Assembly: GCA_947625755.1 (NCBI GenBank)
Contig: CANQPJ010000001.1
Span: 124,001-188,000, forward strand
Source: an uncultured Lachnospiraceae bacterium
GTDB taxonomy: Bacteria; Bacillota; Clostridia; Lachnospirales; Lachnospiraceae
Reading direction: 5' to 3'
DNA length: 64,000 bases
Program-made: the position numbers and the translations under genes
Shown: one piece after another, positions 1-8,143 of the stretch
How the letters are laid out: every line of letters begins with the position of its first letter
How positions within the stretch are numbered: the stretch's first letter is position 1
The notes under the pieces: model-generated
Database searches by the model: none
Told to the model about the DNA's origin: nothing
What the model saw: only the letters and a program-made list of their open reading frames with translations

Positions 1-772
1 CAAAACTATCATCGGAGATGCTTGTCAATGCAAGTTTTGTATCCTCTAATCCGGATTCAAATCCTGTTGCCGCTCTATTCAAATCATCTGTACAATCAGC
101 TACAGCTTCATCTTCATAATTGGAAGGCAAAATTGAAACAAGATTAATAATACCGGAAATAATTTCTGTTTCTGTCCCTACAAAGTCTACATTTCCAGCT
201 TCCTCGCTCTGGAACTTTGCAGATGCAGTGTCACATACTTCCTTTCGGTTTTCATTTATTGAATTTGGGGAATTCACAAACAAAGCAGCATTTTCGCTTT
301 CCATAAATGTAAAATCAGAAAGATTTGCCATAATACTTAAAGCGCCGCCGCAATTTCCAAATATGGCTGTCACTGTAGGAACGACTCCTGCAGCTTCTGT
401 CTGTTTCATATAAATGCTGCCAAATGCCTCAAGCCCGTCTACAGATTCCTGTAATCTTAAACCACTGCTGTCTACCAATCCGATAACAGGTGCACCCATT
501 TTCAATGCCATATCATAAATATTTGCAATTTTTTTAGCATGCATTTCGCCAACGGAACCACCAAGCACTGATGAATCCTGGCTAAATACATAAACTAATC
601 TGCCATTAATTAATCCATATCCGGTAATAACACCATCAGATGGAGTATCAATAGCCTTTATGTTAAAATCAGTGCTTCTGGCTGTAACTAACGCACCTAT
701 TTCAACAAAACTGTTTTCATCAAGAAGAGAATCAATTCTCGCTCTTGCTGAAGTTTTAGCTGATGTACTCAT
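1..772 (-). CDS. Acyl-CoA carboxylase carboxyltransferase subunit (3' end cut by window)
   Basis: Only the first 257 codons lie in the window; the gene runs off the left edge. The translation begins MSTSAKTSARARIDSLLDE and has the crotonase-like fold typical of biotin-dependent carboxyltransferases: GGSVGEMHAKKI, then PVIGLVDSSGLRLQE and a glycine-rich stretch GNCGGALSIMA that forms the acyl-CoA oxyanion hole. Members move CO2 between carboxybiotin and acetyl-, propionyl- or methylmalonyl-CoA, in carboxylases or in sodium-pumping decarboxylases. The sequence here does not decide which substrate is used. The ATG at 772 has GGAGGA a few bases upstream. The gene follows asnB after a 175-bp gap containing a hairpin. 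Confidence 0.8.
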   Translation of the reverse strand, partial: MSTSAKTSARARIDSLLDENSFVEIGALVTARSTDFNIKAIDTPSDGVITGYGLINGRLVYVFSQDSSVLGGSVGEMHAKKIANIYDMALKMGAPVIGLVDSSGLRLQESVDGLEAFGSIYMKQTEAAGVVPTVTAIFGNCGGALSIMANLSDFTFMESENAALFVNSPNSINENRKEVCDTASAKFQSEEAGNVDFVGTETEIISGIINLVSILPSNYEDEAVADCTDDLNRAATGFESGLEDTKLALTSISDDSF

Positions 773-814
773 AATCAGTCTCCTCCATTACTATATATTA
801 ATAAAGTTTACATA

Positions 815-855
815 GTAAAAGCCATTGGCAGTGTTCTCACCACCATTGGCTTTAC
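815..855 (-). other. Hairpin in the gap between asnB and the carboxyltransferase gene
   Basis: Arms GTAAAAGCCATTGG and CCATTGGCTTTAC pair with one bulge and one mismatch around a loop of about 14 bases. There is no U-run on the minus-strand side, so a simple terminator is not well supported. It lies in the leader of the carboxyltransferase gene, about 40 bases before its start codon. Confidence 0.35.
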
Positions 856-947
856 TTGTGCTTGCAAAAACAACCACTTTTTCGCCTTATATAGATTAAC
901 GCTTTTTTTTTCAAATATCAAGCCTTTATATGGAAAAAGTTATTGTC

Positions 948-2831
948 TTATGCAGTTTTTATTCTATTTTTAATCCATTCACTGTTGATTGGTTTAAAAT
1001 CTTCTGTCTCAAAGTATACATGATACCAGACAAGAAATACATATACCGTCCAGATACGTCTGCTGTTATCGGCTTTTCCTGCTCTGTGCTGCTCCATGAG
1101 CTTTACTAAAATATCTGTATTGAAAAACTGTTTTGCAGCATCAGAAGTCAAGGTTTTCATTACTTTATTATAATATTTGTCTTCTTTTAACCATACCCTG
1201 ATTGGTACCGGAAATCCTAATTTCTTTTTATTTGCTGTCTTCTCCGGAATATGCCTTTTTGCCGCAATCCGAAAAGCTCTCTTTGTAGCTTCCTCATTGC
1301 ATCTAAACTCAATTGGCAATGTCTTTGCATATTTAAATACCTCTACATCAAGAAAAGGTACCCTTGATTCCAGACAATGTGCCATACTCATTTTATCTGC
1401 TTTCAGGAGAATATCTCCCTGCAGCCAGAAATTTGTATCAATATACTGCATTTTGGCAATATCATTGAGATGTTTCACTTTGGCATATGTGGTAGAAACT
1501 ACCTCCTGCGGACTCATATGTGTAAGCTCTGTTTTTAAGAGCTTTTCCCTGTCCTTCACAGAAAACATATTTGCATTTCCAATAAAACGTTCCTCTACGC
1601 TTTTACTTCCCCGGATAATAAAGTCCCTGCCTTTTACATCCGGCATAATAGCGGCAATCTTTGCCAGTCCTTTTCGGATACATTTTGGAATCTTTTGATA
1701 GCCTTTTAAAGACAAAGGCTCGTGGTATATATTATAACCGCCAAAAAATTCATCTGCTCCTTCACCGGAAAGAACTACTTTAATCTGCTCTGCGGCAAGC
1801 TGGTCTACAAAGTAAAGGGCAATACAGGAAGGATCTGCCAAAGGTTCATCCATATAATACATAACAGTAGCAATCGAATCAAAATATTCATCACTGTCAA
1901 TATTTTTACTGAAGTTTTTCTTTTTTAATTCTTCTACTAATCCCTCTGCATATCTGATTTCATTATATTTACTCTGTTTATCCAAAAAACCTACTGTAAA
2001 TGTCTTCTCTCCCGGAAATTCTGAAACAACATAACTGGAATCAACACCACTGGATAGCAGCGAACCAACCTCTACATCAGCAATCATATGGGCATCCACC
2101 GTATCGTGAACCACTTCCTCTATCTCGCTGACTGTCTGTTCTAAATCGCCGCTCTCTTGAGGTTCCATCATTGGATCAAAATATCGCTCAATTTCTAATT
2201 TTCCATCTTTTAAAATCATATAATGACCTGCTGGAAGTTTATATACTCCCTGAAAGAAAGATTCCGGCAAAACAGAATACTGGAAACTTAAATACTGCTC
2301 CAAAGCGGCTATATTTACTTTTTTTTCAAATCCCGGAAACTCTAAAATAGCTTTTATTTCAGATGCAAAAACAAACGTACCATTCACTTGTGAATAATAA
2401 AAAGGTTTAATTCCAAAATGATCACGTGCGCCAAACATTGTCTTGTTTTTACTGTCCCATAAAACAAAAGAAAACATCCCGCGAAGTTTGGCTAACATCT
2501 CTGTCCCATACTCTTCATATGCGTGAATCAGACACTCTGTATCCGATTCATTTGAGAAAACATGTCCTTTTTCTATCAGTTCTTTTCTAATATCCAAGTG
2601 GTTATAAATTTCACCATTAAATACAATGGCAATTTCTCCCGTCTCGTTATACATCGGCTGGGCACCATGACTTAAATCAATAATACTAAGCCGTCTGTGT
2701 CCTATAGCCGCATAACCATCTACATACATTCCCTCATCATCAGGACCCCTGTGGGCTATTTTATCCATCATTTTTTTAAGTACGGTCTTACTGTCTTTTA
2801 CCTCTCCTATAAAGCCACAAATTCCACACAT
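948..2831 (-). CDS. asnB: Asparagine synthase (glutamine-hydrolysing)
   Basis: 627 residues, normal length for AsnB. It makes asparagine from aspartate, glutamine and ATP in the cytoplasm. The N-terminal class II glutaminase domain (about 2-210) starts with the nucleophile cysteine (MCGICGFIGE) and contains the RHRLSIIDL-type motif as HRRLSIIDLS. The synthetase domain (about 230-560) has the PP-loop ATP site as SSGVDSSYV, a common variant of SGGVDSS, and LSGEGADEFFGGY further on. It starts 22 bp after murE, so the two are probably co-transcribed. Some AsnB homologues amidate meso-DAP in peptidoglycan precursors; the position beside murE and dapF makes that possible here, but this is only inferred from context. 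Confidence 0.92.
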   Translation of the reverse strand: MCGICGFIGEVKDSKTVLKKMMDKIAHRGPDDEGMYVDGYAAIGHRRLSIIDLSHGAQPMYNETGEIAIVFNGEIYNHLDIRKELIEKGHVFSNESDTECLIHAYEEYGTEMLAKLRGMFSFVLWDSKNKTMFGARDHFGIKPFYYSQVNGTFVFASEIKAILEFPGFEKKVNIAALEQYLSFQYSVLPESFFQGVYKLPAGHYMILKDGKLEIERYFDPMMEPQESGDLEQTVSEIEEVVHDTVDAHMIADVEVGSLLSSGVDSSYVVSEFPGEKTFTVGFLDKQSKYNEIRYAEGLVEELKKKNFSKNIDSDEYFDSIATVMYYMDEPLADPSCIALYFVDQLAAEQIKVVLSGEGADEFFGGYNIYHEPLSLKGYQKIPKCIRKGLAKIAAIMPDVKGRDFIIRGSKSVEERFIGNANMFSVKDREKLLKTELTHMSPQEVVSTTYAKVKHLNDIAKMQYIDTNFWLQGDILLKADKMSMAHCLESRVPFLDVEVFKYAKTLPIEFRCNEEATKRAFRIAAKRHIPEKTANKKKLGFPVPIRVWLKEDKYYNKVMKTLTSDAAKQFFNTDILVKLMEQHRAGKADNSRRIWTVYVFLVWYHVYFETEDFKPINSEWIKNRIKTA

Positions 2832-2853
2832 AATTATTTCTCTCTTTCATTTG

Positions 2854-4329
2854 TTATAATACTGCTTTTACTTCATCTTCATTAATAATTTCATTGATTA
2901 AAACACGCTCATCCATTGGATATTTCACGCCTTTTATTTCCTGATAATCCTCATGGCCTTTTCCTGCCAGAACAATAACATCGCCGTCCTGTGCATTCAG
3001 AATGGAATAGCGGATAGCATCTTTTCTATCAGGAATTGTAATATATTCCCCATCTGCCTTAGCCACTCCAACCAGAATATCTTGAATAATATCCATTGGT
3101 TCCTCAAATCTTGGATTATCTGATGTGATAATGCTGAAATCAGCAAGTCTGGAGGAGACCTCTCCCATCTCAAACCTTCTGTCTCTGGAACGGTTTCCAC
3201 CACATCCAAACACTGTAACTAAACGTTTGGGCTTATATTCCTTTAAACTGGTAAGCAGGCTTTCCAGGCTCATGGCATTGTGGGCATAGTCAATCATCAA
3301 TGTGAATCTGTGAGAAATTGGTATAATTTCCACTCTTCCTTTTACCTTTACTTCCAGCAATGCCTGTCGAATGACTTCTGTATTATCTGTAAAATGACTG
3401 CATATTGCGATGGCACATAAGGAATTATAAACGCTGAAATTTCCCGGAACATGAATTTCTACAGGAAAATTCATCTTACCGGTTAAGTTATATGAAACAC
3501 ACAAACATCCCGGTTTCGTAAATAGGCGAATATCTGATGCCTTAAAATCATAATCGCCATTAACACCATATGTTTCAATATTACAAGTATGCCCATCCAA
3601 AATTTCATCAATATGGTCTGCATCCATATTAATTATTCCATGTTTACACTGTTTTAATAACATACTTTTACATTTCAGGTATTCCTCAAAATTTTTATGC
3701 TCATTTGGTCCGATATGATCCGGTTCAATATTTGTAAAAATACCATAATCAAATGTAAATCCTGATACTCTGTGCAGCATGAGCCCTTGAGAAGAAACCT
3801 CCATCACCACGCATTTGCATCCTGCTTCAACCATTTTCGCAAATGTCTCCTGAACAACATAAGATTCAGGTGTTGTATTTTTTGCCGGAATCACCTCATC
3901 ACCTATAATTGTCTCTATGGTTCCAATTAATCCGGTTTTGATACCCACCTGTTCTAATACCTGACGAACCATATATGTAGTAGTAGTCTTACCTTTGGTA
4001 CCGGTAATGCCAATTGTCATAATCTTTTCTGCCGGATAGTCAAAATAGGCGGCAGACATACAGGCTAAAGCATATCTTGTATCCTTTACTTTTATTACAG
4101 TCAATGCATCGGGAGCGGCTACTTCCTCCATTACGACTACAGCAGCGGCACCTTTTACATAGACGTCATTTACAAAATCATGTCCGTCAAACCCTGCACC
4201 TTTTATACAGACAAAAACATCCCCTTTTTCAACTTTTCGGGAATCATTTTGTAAATGATTGATTTCAATACTGTCATTTCCTGATAATACTGTATAGTTC
4301 ACTTTTTCTAATAATTGTTTTAGAGTCAT
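2854..4329 (-). CDS. murE: UDP-MurNAc-L-Ala-D-Glu:meso-diaminopimelate ligase
   Basis: 491 residues, usual Mur ligase length. It adds the third amino acid of the peptidoglycan stem peptide in the cytoplasm. The Mur N-terminal domain (about 20-95) is followed by the ATP loop GITGTKGKTTTTY and a central domain with NIEPDHIG. The C-terminal domain carries the DNPR motif (SDNPRFEEP), the known signature for meso-DAP rather than lysine specificity. This agrees with dapF lying 38 bp upstream in the same direction. The chain dapF-murE-asnB looks like a small cell-wall operon. The ATG at 4329 is the only sensible start. Confidence 0.95.
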   Translation of the reverse strand: MTLKQLLEKVNYTVLSGNDSIEINHLQNDSRKVEKGDVFVCIKGAGFDGHDFVNDVYVKGAAAVVVMEEVAAPDALTVIKVKDTRYALACMSAAYFDYPAEKIMTIGITGTKGKTTTTYMVRQVLEQVGIKTGLIGTIETIIGDEVIPAKNTTPESYVVQETFAKMVEAGCKCVVMEVSSQGLMLHRVSGFTFDYGIFTNIEPDHIGPNEHKNFEEYLKCKSMLLKQCKHGIINMDADHIDEILDGHTCNIETYGVNGDYDFKASDIRLFTKPGCLCVSYNLTGKMNFPVEIHVPGNFSVYNSLCAIAICSHFTDNTEVIRQALLEVKVKGRVEIIPISHRFTLMIDYAHNAMSLESLLTSLKEYKPKRLVTVFGCGGNRSRDRRFEMGEVSSRLADFSIITSDNPRFEEPMDIIQDILVGVAKADGEYITIPDRKDAIRYSILNAQDGDVIVLAGKGHEDYQEIKGVKYPMDERVLINEIINEDEVKAVL

Positions 4330-4367
4330 ACATTCACACTTTCTGTTTAAAGCTCAATCCGGTCTTT

Positions 4368-5201
4368 TTATACTTCTATATTTCCTGTAAAGGAAACTCT
4401 AGCCGGACCAGTCATATATACTGTATTTTCTTCTTCATTATATTCAATAAACAGATCACCACCTAAAAGTTTCACAGTGACTCTGCAATCTGTAAGCCCA
4501 TTCAATACACAGGCAACAACACTGGCGCAGGCACCGGTTCCGCAAGCCATTGTTTCTCCCGAGCCCCGTTCCCATACGCGCATTTTGATTGTATTCCTAT
4601 CAATAATCTGGATAAATTCCGTATTAATTTTATCAGGAAACATCGGATGATTTTCAAATTGTGGACCAATATGTTCTATATCCAGATGATCCGTATCATC
4701 AACAAAGATAACTGCATGAGGATTTCCCATGGACACACAGGTGATTTTATATTCTTTATCATCGATTAAAACTGCCTCATCAATCACTGTCTTTTTGTCT
4801 GAAATTACAGGAATCTCTTTTGCCTCTGTTATCGGAGCTCCCATATCCACACGGACAGTCTGAACAGTATCGTTTTCTATATTCAAAACTAATGTCTTAA
4901 TTCCTGATAAAGTCTCTACTGTGATTACGGTCTTATCCGTCATCTTATTATCATATACATACTTTGCCACACACCGGATTCCATTACCGCACATTTTCCC
5001 TTCGGATCCATCGGCATTATACATATTCATACGAAAGTCTGCTTTATCTGAAGGATTGATAATAATTAATCCATCGGAGCCTATTCCGAAGTGTCTGTTG
5101 CTGATAAATTCCGATAATTTATTGGGATTATCAATTTTATTGGTAAATCCGTTCACATATATGTAATCGTTCCCACAACCTTCCATTTTTGTAAACTCCA
5201 T
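4368..5201 (-). CDS. dapF: Diaminopimelate epimerase
   Basis: 277 residues. It converts LL-diaminopimelate to meso-diaminopimelate, the last step before lysine and the cross-linking residue of peptidoglycan. Both catalytic cysteines are present in their usual contexts: MCGNGIRC near residue 70 and [10 protein letters not shown] near residue 220. The N-terminus [13 protein letters not shown] is typical. It lies directly upstream of murE, whose DNPR motif calls for its product, so the two steps are physically coupled in one transcription unit. The start at 5201 is preceded by AGGAGG. Confidence 0.95.
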   Translation of the reverse strand: MEFTKMEGCGNDYIYVNGFTNKIDNPNKLSEFISNRHFGIGSDGLIIINPSDKADFRMNMYNADGSEGKMCGNGIRCVAKYVYDNKMTDKTVITVETLSGIKTLVLNIENDTVQTVRVDMGAPITEAKEIPVISDKKTVIDEAVLIDDKEYKITCVSMGNPHAVIFVDDTDHLDIEHIGPQFENHPMFPDKINTEFIQIIDRNTIKMRVWERGSGETMACGTGACASVVACVLNGLTDCRVTVKLLGGDLFIEYNEEENTVYMTGPARVSFTGNIEV

Positions 5202-5322
5202 ATATCATATCCTCCTTAATCACTGTCTTTAAGAAATAAAGATATTTTGTATAAATATTCGGTATAAATATACCACATCTGGTTCTATAAATAAAGTAAT
5301 TATTACAAGATAGAGCAATCCT

Positions 5323-6465
5323 TTACTGTAGAATAAAGCAGTTAAAAACTTTATTAAGGCAATACTTAAAATTATATTCTTCTACATTTTCCTGCGCTAT
5401 AATATTTCTGGTTTGAATTTTTTTATTATTAATATATATATCTACTGTTCCTATTTTATCTTTTTTTTCTATAGGAAAATTATAATGAATTTTGGTTTTA
5501 AAATGATAGTTTTCTTTATTATTTATTAAATATTTGCTGCTTCCCTGAATGTATGCCTTAATCTTTTGTTTTGTTCCCCGTTCTGTATTTATATTTATAA
5601 TTTTATTTTTTTTCAAAAGATTTTTATAGTTATAATTTTCTTTTCCATAATTCATCAGGCACATTGTATCTTTCCATTTATAAGACTTATTTGGAGGCCA
5701 ACCACATGCAAGCACACAGCTGACAAATACCCTGCCTTTACTTTTTACTGCTCCTACAAAGCAATAACCCGCATTTCCGGTAAACCCTGTTTTAATTCCG
5801 ATTGCACTGTTATCCATTGTAAGAAAAGCATCTTTATTGCCTACCTGAATATTTCTTTTATTTTCGACATCAGTCAAATGATATGTTTTTGTATTCGTTA
5901 TTTCAAGAAAGTCCTTATTTTTTATAGCATATGCCCCAATTAGTGCCATATCATAAGCAGTAGAATAATGTTCTTTCGCATCCAGTCCGTTTGGTGTCAC
6001 AAAATTCGTGTTCACTGCTCCAATCATCCTTGCCTTTTCGTTCATCATTTTGGCAAATTCTTCCACACTTCCTGCTACACCTTCTGCCACTGCCACTGCC
6101 ACATCATTGTAGGATTCCAACATCATGGCATACAGCAGATCTTTCATATAATATTTTTCCCCTTTTTTAATATTCATATGTACTTTCGGCATGCCGGCAG
6201 CTTTTGATGAGACTTCCACGACCTGATTCATTTTACTGTTTTCTAAAGCTACGATACATGTCATAATTTTCGTTGTACTTGCCATAGCCATTTTTTGTTG
6301 TTGATTTTTCCCGAATAGTATCCGCCCTGTTTCTGCATCAATAATAACGGCAGATTTGGAAATCAAATCACTGTCGCTGATTTCTTTTTTTTCTTCTCCT
6401 GATACAGAGAATGTAAAAGTTAAAACAAATATCAGACATACAATATGAATAATAAGTTTTTTCAT
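5323..6465 (-). CDS. D-alanyl-D-alanine carboxypeptidase, DacF/PBP5 type
   Basis: 380 residues with an N-terminal signal peptide (MKKLIIHIVCLIFVLTFTFS). It trims the terminal D-alanine of peptidoglycan stem peptides outside the membrane. All three penicillin-binding motifs are visible: SxxK as STTK near residue 64, the second motif as SYN (ESYNDVAVA, where SGN is usual in this family), and KTG as GIKTGFTGNAGYC. The C-terminal 100 residues form the beta-rich domain that usually follows. A second DacF-like gene lies at 10996-12171, so this window has two; the present one has the less usual SYN motif. B. subtilis DacF acts in sporulation, but no such role can be read here. Confidence 0.9.
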   Translation of the reverse strand: MKKLIIHIVCLIFVLTFTFSVSGEEKKEISDSDLISKSAVIIDAETGRILFGKNQQQKMAMASTTKIMTCIVALENSKMNQVVEVSSKAAGMPKVHMNIKKGEKYYMKDLLYAMMLESYNDVAVAVAEGVAGSVEEFAKMMNEKARMIGAVNTNFVTPNGLDAKEHYSTAYDMALIGAYAIKNKDFLEITNTKTYHLTDVENKRNIQVGNKDAFLTMDNSAIGIKTGFTGNAGYCFVGAVKSKGRVFVSCVLACGWPPNKSYKWKDTMCLMNYGKENYNYKNLLKKNKIININTERGTKQKIKAYIQGSSKYLINNKENYHFKTKIHYNFPIEKKDKIGTVDIYINNKKIQTRNIIAQENVEEYNFKYCLNKVFNCFILQ

Positions 6466-6524
6466 AAGAACCCCGAAAAATTAATCTATAAAATATATGA
6501 ATTAATTACATAGATAATACTAAA

Positions 6525-6590
6525 AAAGCGATTATTAAAATTGAGTCAATCTTTACCATTAAATCAAATCTCACTTTTAATAATCGCTTT
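6525..6590 (-). terminator. Terminator of scpAB
   Basis: Two perfectly complementary 16-base arms (AAAGCGATTATTAAAA and TTTTAATAATCGCTTT) enclose a 34-base loop just after the scpB stop. On the minus strand the stem runs into TTTTTT. The long loop is unusual, but stem and U-run fit Rho-independent termination between scpB and the carboxypeptidase gene. Confidence 0.7.
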
Positions 6591-6607
6591 CCATTACCAT
6601 ATAAATA

Positions 6608-7174
6608 TTAATCGTTGGATTTTAGAGTGACTTCATCCTCTGCCTCATGTTTAAATTCCTCAATCATATCTGGAGTAATCACTGGCAGATGTTCAGAAGA
6701 TTCTATGCCAAATCTTCTTAAAAATTCCTCTGTCGTTCCAAACAAAAGAGGTCTCCCCGGAGTATCCATACGTCCTACTTCTTCCACCAGCATATACTCT
6801 ACCAGCTTATTCACTGCAAAATCAGATTTTACCCCGCGGATTCTCTCGATTTCTGATTTTGTAATTGGCTGCTTATACGCAATAATAGAAAGTGTTTCCA
6901 TAAGAACATCCGTCAACACCTGACGTTTTGGCTGTTTTGCAATTTTAATCAAAGTTTCATACATTTCAGGCTTGCTGCACATCTGATAGGCATTTTCTAA
7001 TTCTATAATTTTAATGCCTCTTCCTTCCGCTTCAAGTTCCTGTTGCATTTCTTTTACTATTTTTTTTACCTGACCCGGTTTTATCTCTAAAGCATTTGCA
7101 ATTCTGTTTATTTCAACAGATTCACCCATAGTAAAAAGAATTGCTTCGATTTGTGCTTTATAATTATTTTCCAT
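6608..7174 (-). CDS. scpB: Segregation and condensation protein B
   Basis: 188 residues, the usual length. ScpB is the winged-helix kleisin-associated partner of ScpA and Smc in the condensin complex that organises and separates chromosomes. The translation has two winged-helix domains (about 1-80 and 85-165). It contains the conserved stretches IEAILFTMGESVEI, LSIIAYKQPITKSEIERIRG and GRPLLFGTTEEFLRRFG. The gene begins 7 bp after scpA with GAGGT before its ATG, so the two subunits are translated from one message. It is followed by a strong hairpin terminator. Confidence 0.95.
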   Translation of the reverse strand: MENNYKAQIEAILFTMGESVEINRIANALEIKPGQVKKIVKEMQQELEAEGRGIKIIELENAYQMCSKPEMYETLIKIAKQPKRQVLTDVLMETLSIIAYKQPITKSEIERIRGVKSDFAVNKLVEYMLVEEVGRMDTPGRPLLFGTTEEFLRRFGIESSEHLPVITPDMIEEFKHEAEDEVTLKSND

Positions 7175-7181
7175 AATACCT

Positions 7182-7925
7182 CTATTCTATTGAGTCTATG
7201 TATATATCACCAAAAGTTTTATCCTGGCGTACCTCAATCTCTCCTACTTTTATTAATTCTAATACTGCCAAAAATGATACAATCACTTCCACCTTACTTT
7301 TTGACTGTTCCAACAACTGCCGGAAACTGCATTTTTTCCGTTTTTTGATTGTCGTGGAAACAAATTCAATCTTCTCCGGAAGACTGACTTCCTCCATCTC
7401 TATCTTACCAAATTTACTTCTCACAGGGTCAATTTTGTCAACCTGACGTTTCAAGACCATTTGAAAAATTTCATTTAATTTTGATAAATCCACATCTGCC
7501 AGCAAATTATCTAAATCCACAGGCTGTTCGTATTTACGCACCTCTTCCGGAACAGTCGGTTCTTTGTACATGGATTTTCCTGCATACACCTGCATGTCAC
7601 GCAGTTCAACAGCAGCGTACTTATATATTTTATACTCAATCAGTTTTTCTACCAATTCTGCCCTTGGGTCTATTTCTTCACCATTTTCATCTATTTCCTT
7701 TGGAAGAAGCATCCTGCTCTTGATATCAATCAAAGTGGCTGCCATAACCAGAAATTCGCTGGCAAGGTCTAAATTATCTTTCGGCATCTTACTGACATAG
7801 TCTAAATACTGCTCTGTAATTTCTACGATAGGAATATCATAAATATCTACTTTATTTTTTTCAATCAAATGCAGCAGAAGGTCCAAAGGGCCTTCAAAAG
7901 CCTGCAGTTTTACTTCTAATTCCAT
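7182..7925 (-). CDS. scpA: Segregation and condensation protein A (kleisin)
   Basis: 247 residues. ScpA bridges the head domains of the Smc dimer. The N-terminal signature VKLQAFEGPLDLLLHLIEKNKVDIYDI-like region (residues about 3-30) and LASEFLVMAATLIDIKSRMLLP are diagnostic. The C-terminal winged-helix end (KVEVIVSFLAVLELIKVGEI) closes the ring on Smc. An upstream GTG at 7931 would add two residues, but the ATG at 7925 has GGAG five bases before it and is preferred. It is first in a two-gene operon with scpB. Confidence 0.95.
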   Translation of the reverse strand: MELEVKLQAFEGPLDLLLHLIEKNKVDIYDIPIVEITEQYLDYVSKMPKDNLDLASEFLVMAATLIDIKSRMLLPKEIDENGEEIDPRAELVEKLIEYKIYKYAAVELRDMQVYAGKSMYKEPTVPEEVRKYEQPVDLDNLLADVDLSKLNEIFQMVLKRQVDKIDPVRSKFGKIEMEEVSLPEKIEFVSTTIKKRKKCSFRQLLEQSKSKVEVIVSFLAVLELIKVGEIEVRQDKTFGDIYIDSIE

Positions 7926-8041
7926 AATCACTCCATTTCTTTACTACAATAATTCATTCTACAAAAAAACTGCTTTTTTTTCAATATATTTCACATATTT
8001 ATCTGCATCTTAATATCTTGAAACCATAAATTTTTCTGTAA

Positions 8042-8088
8042 AAAAAGGATACTATTCTGACTTCTGTCTTCAGAATAATATCCTTTTT
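8042..8088 (-). terminator. Terminator after the GH64 gene
   Basis: A 19-base arm AAAAAGGATACTATTCTGA pairs with its complement, apart from one mismatch, around a 9-base loop. It is followed on the minus strand by a U-run, and the flanking A-run would let it work on the other strand too. The rest of the 7926-8143 gap shows nothing else. Confidence 0.8.
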
Positions 8089-8143
8089 ATCTTTTTATAA
8101 CGTGGCGCTCTACTTAATTATCAAAGAATAACCTTATGATATT

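Noticed and set aside
1177-1698. 173-codon plus-strand frame opposite asnB
   Set aside because: Antisense to a fully conserved enzyme, no ribosome binding site, no recognisable domain.
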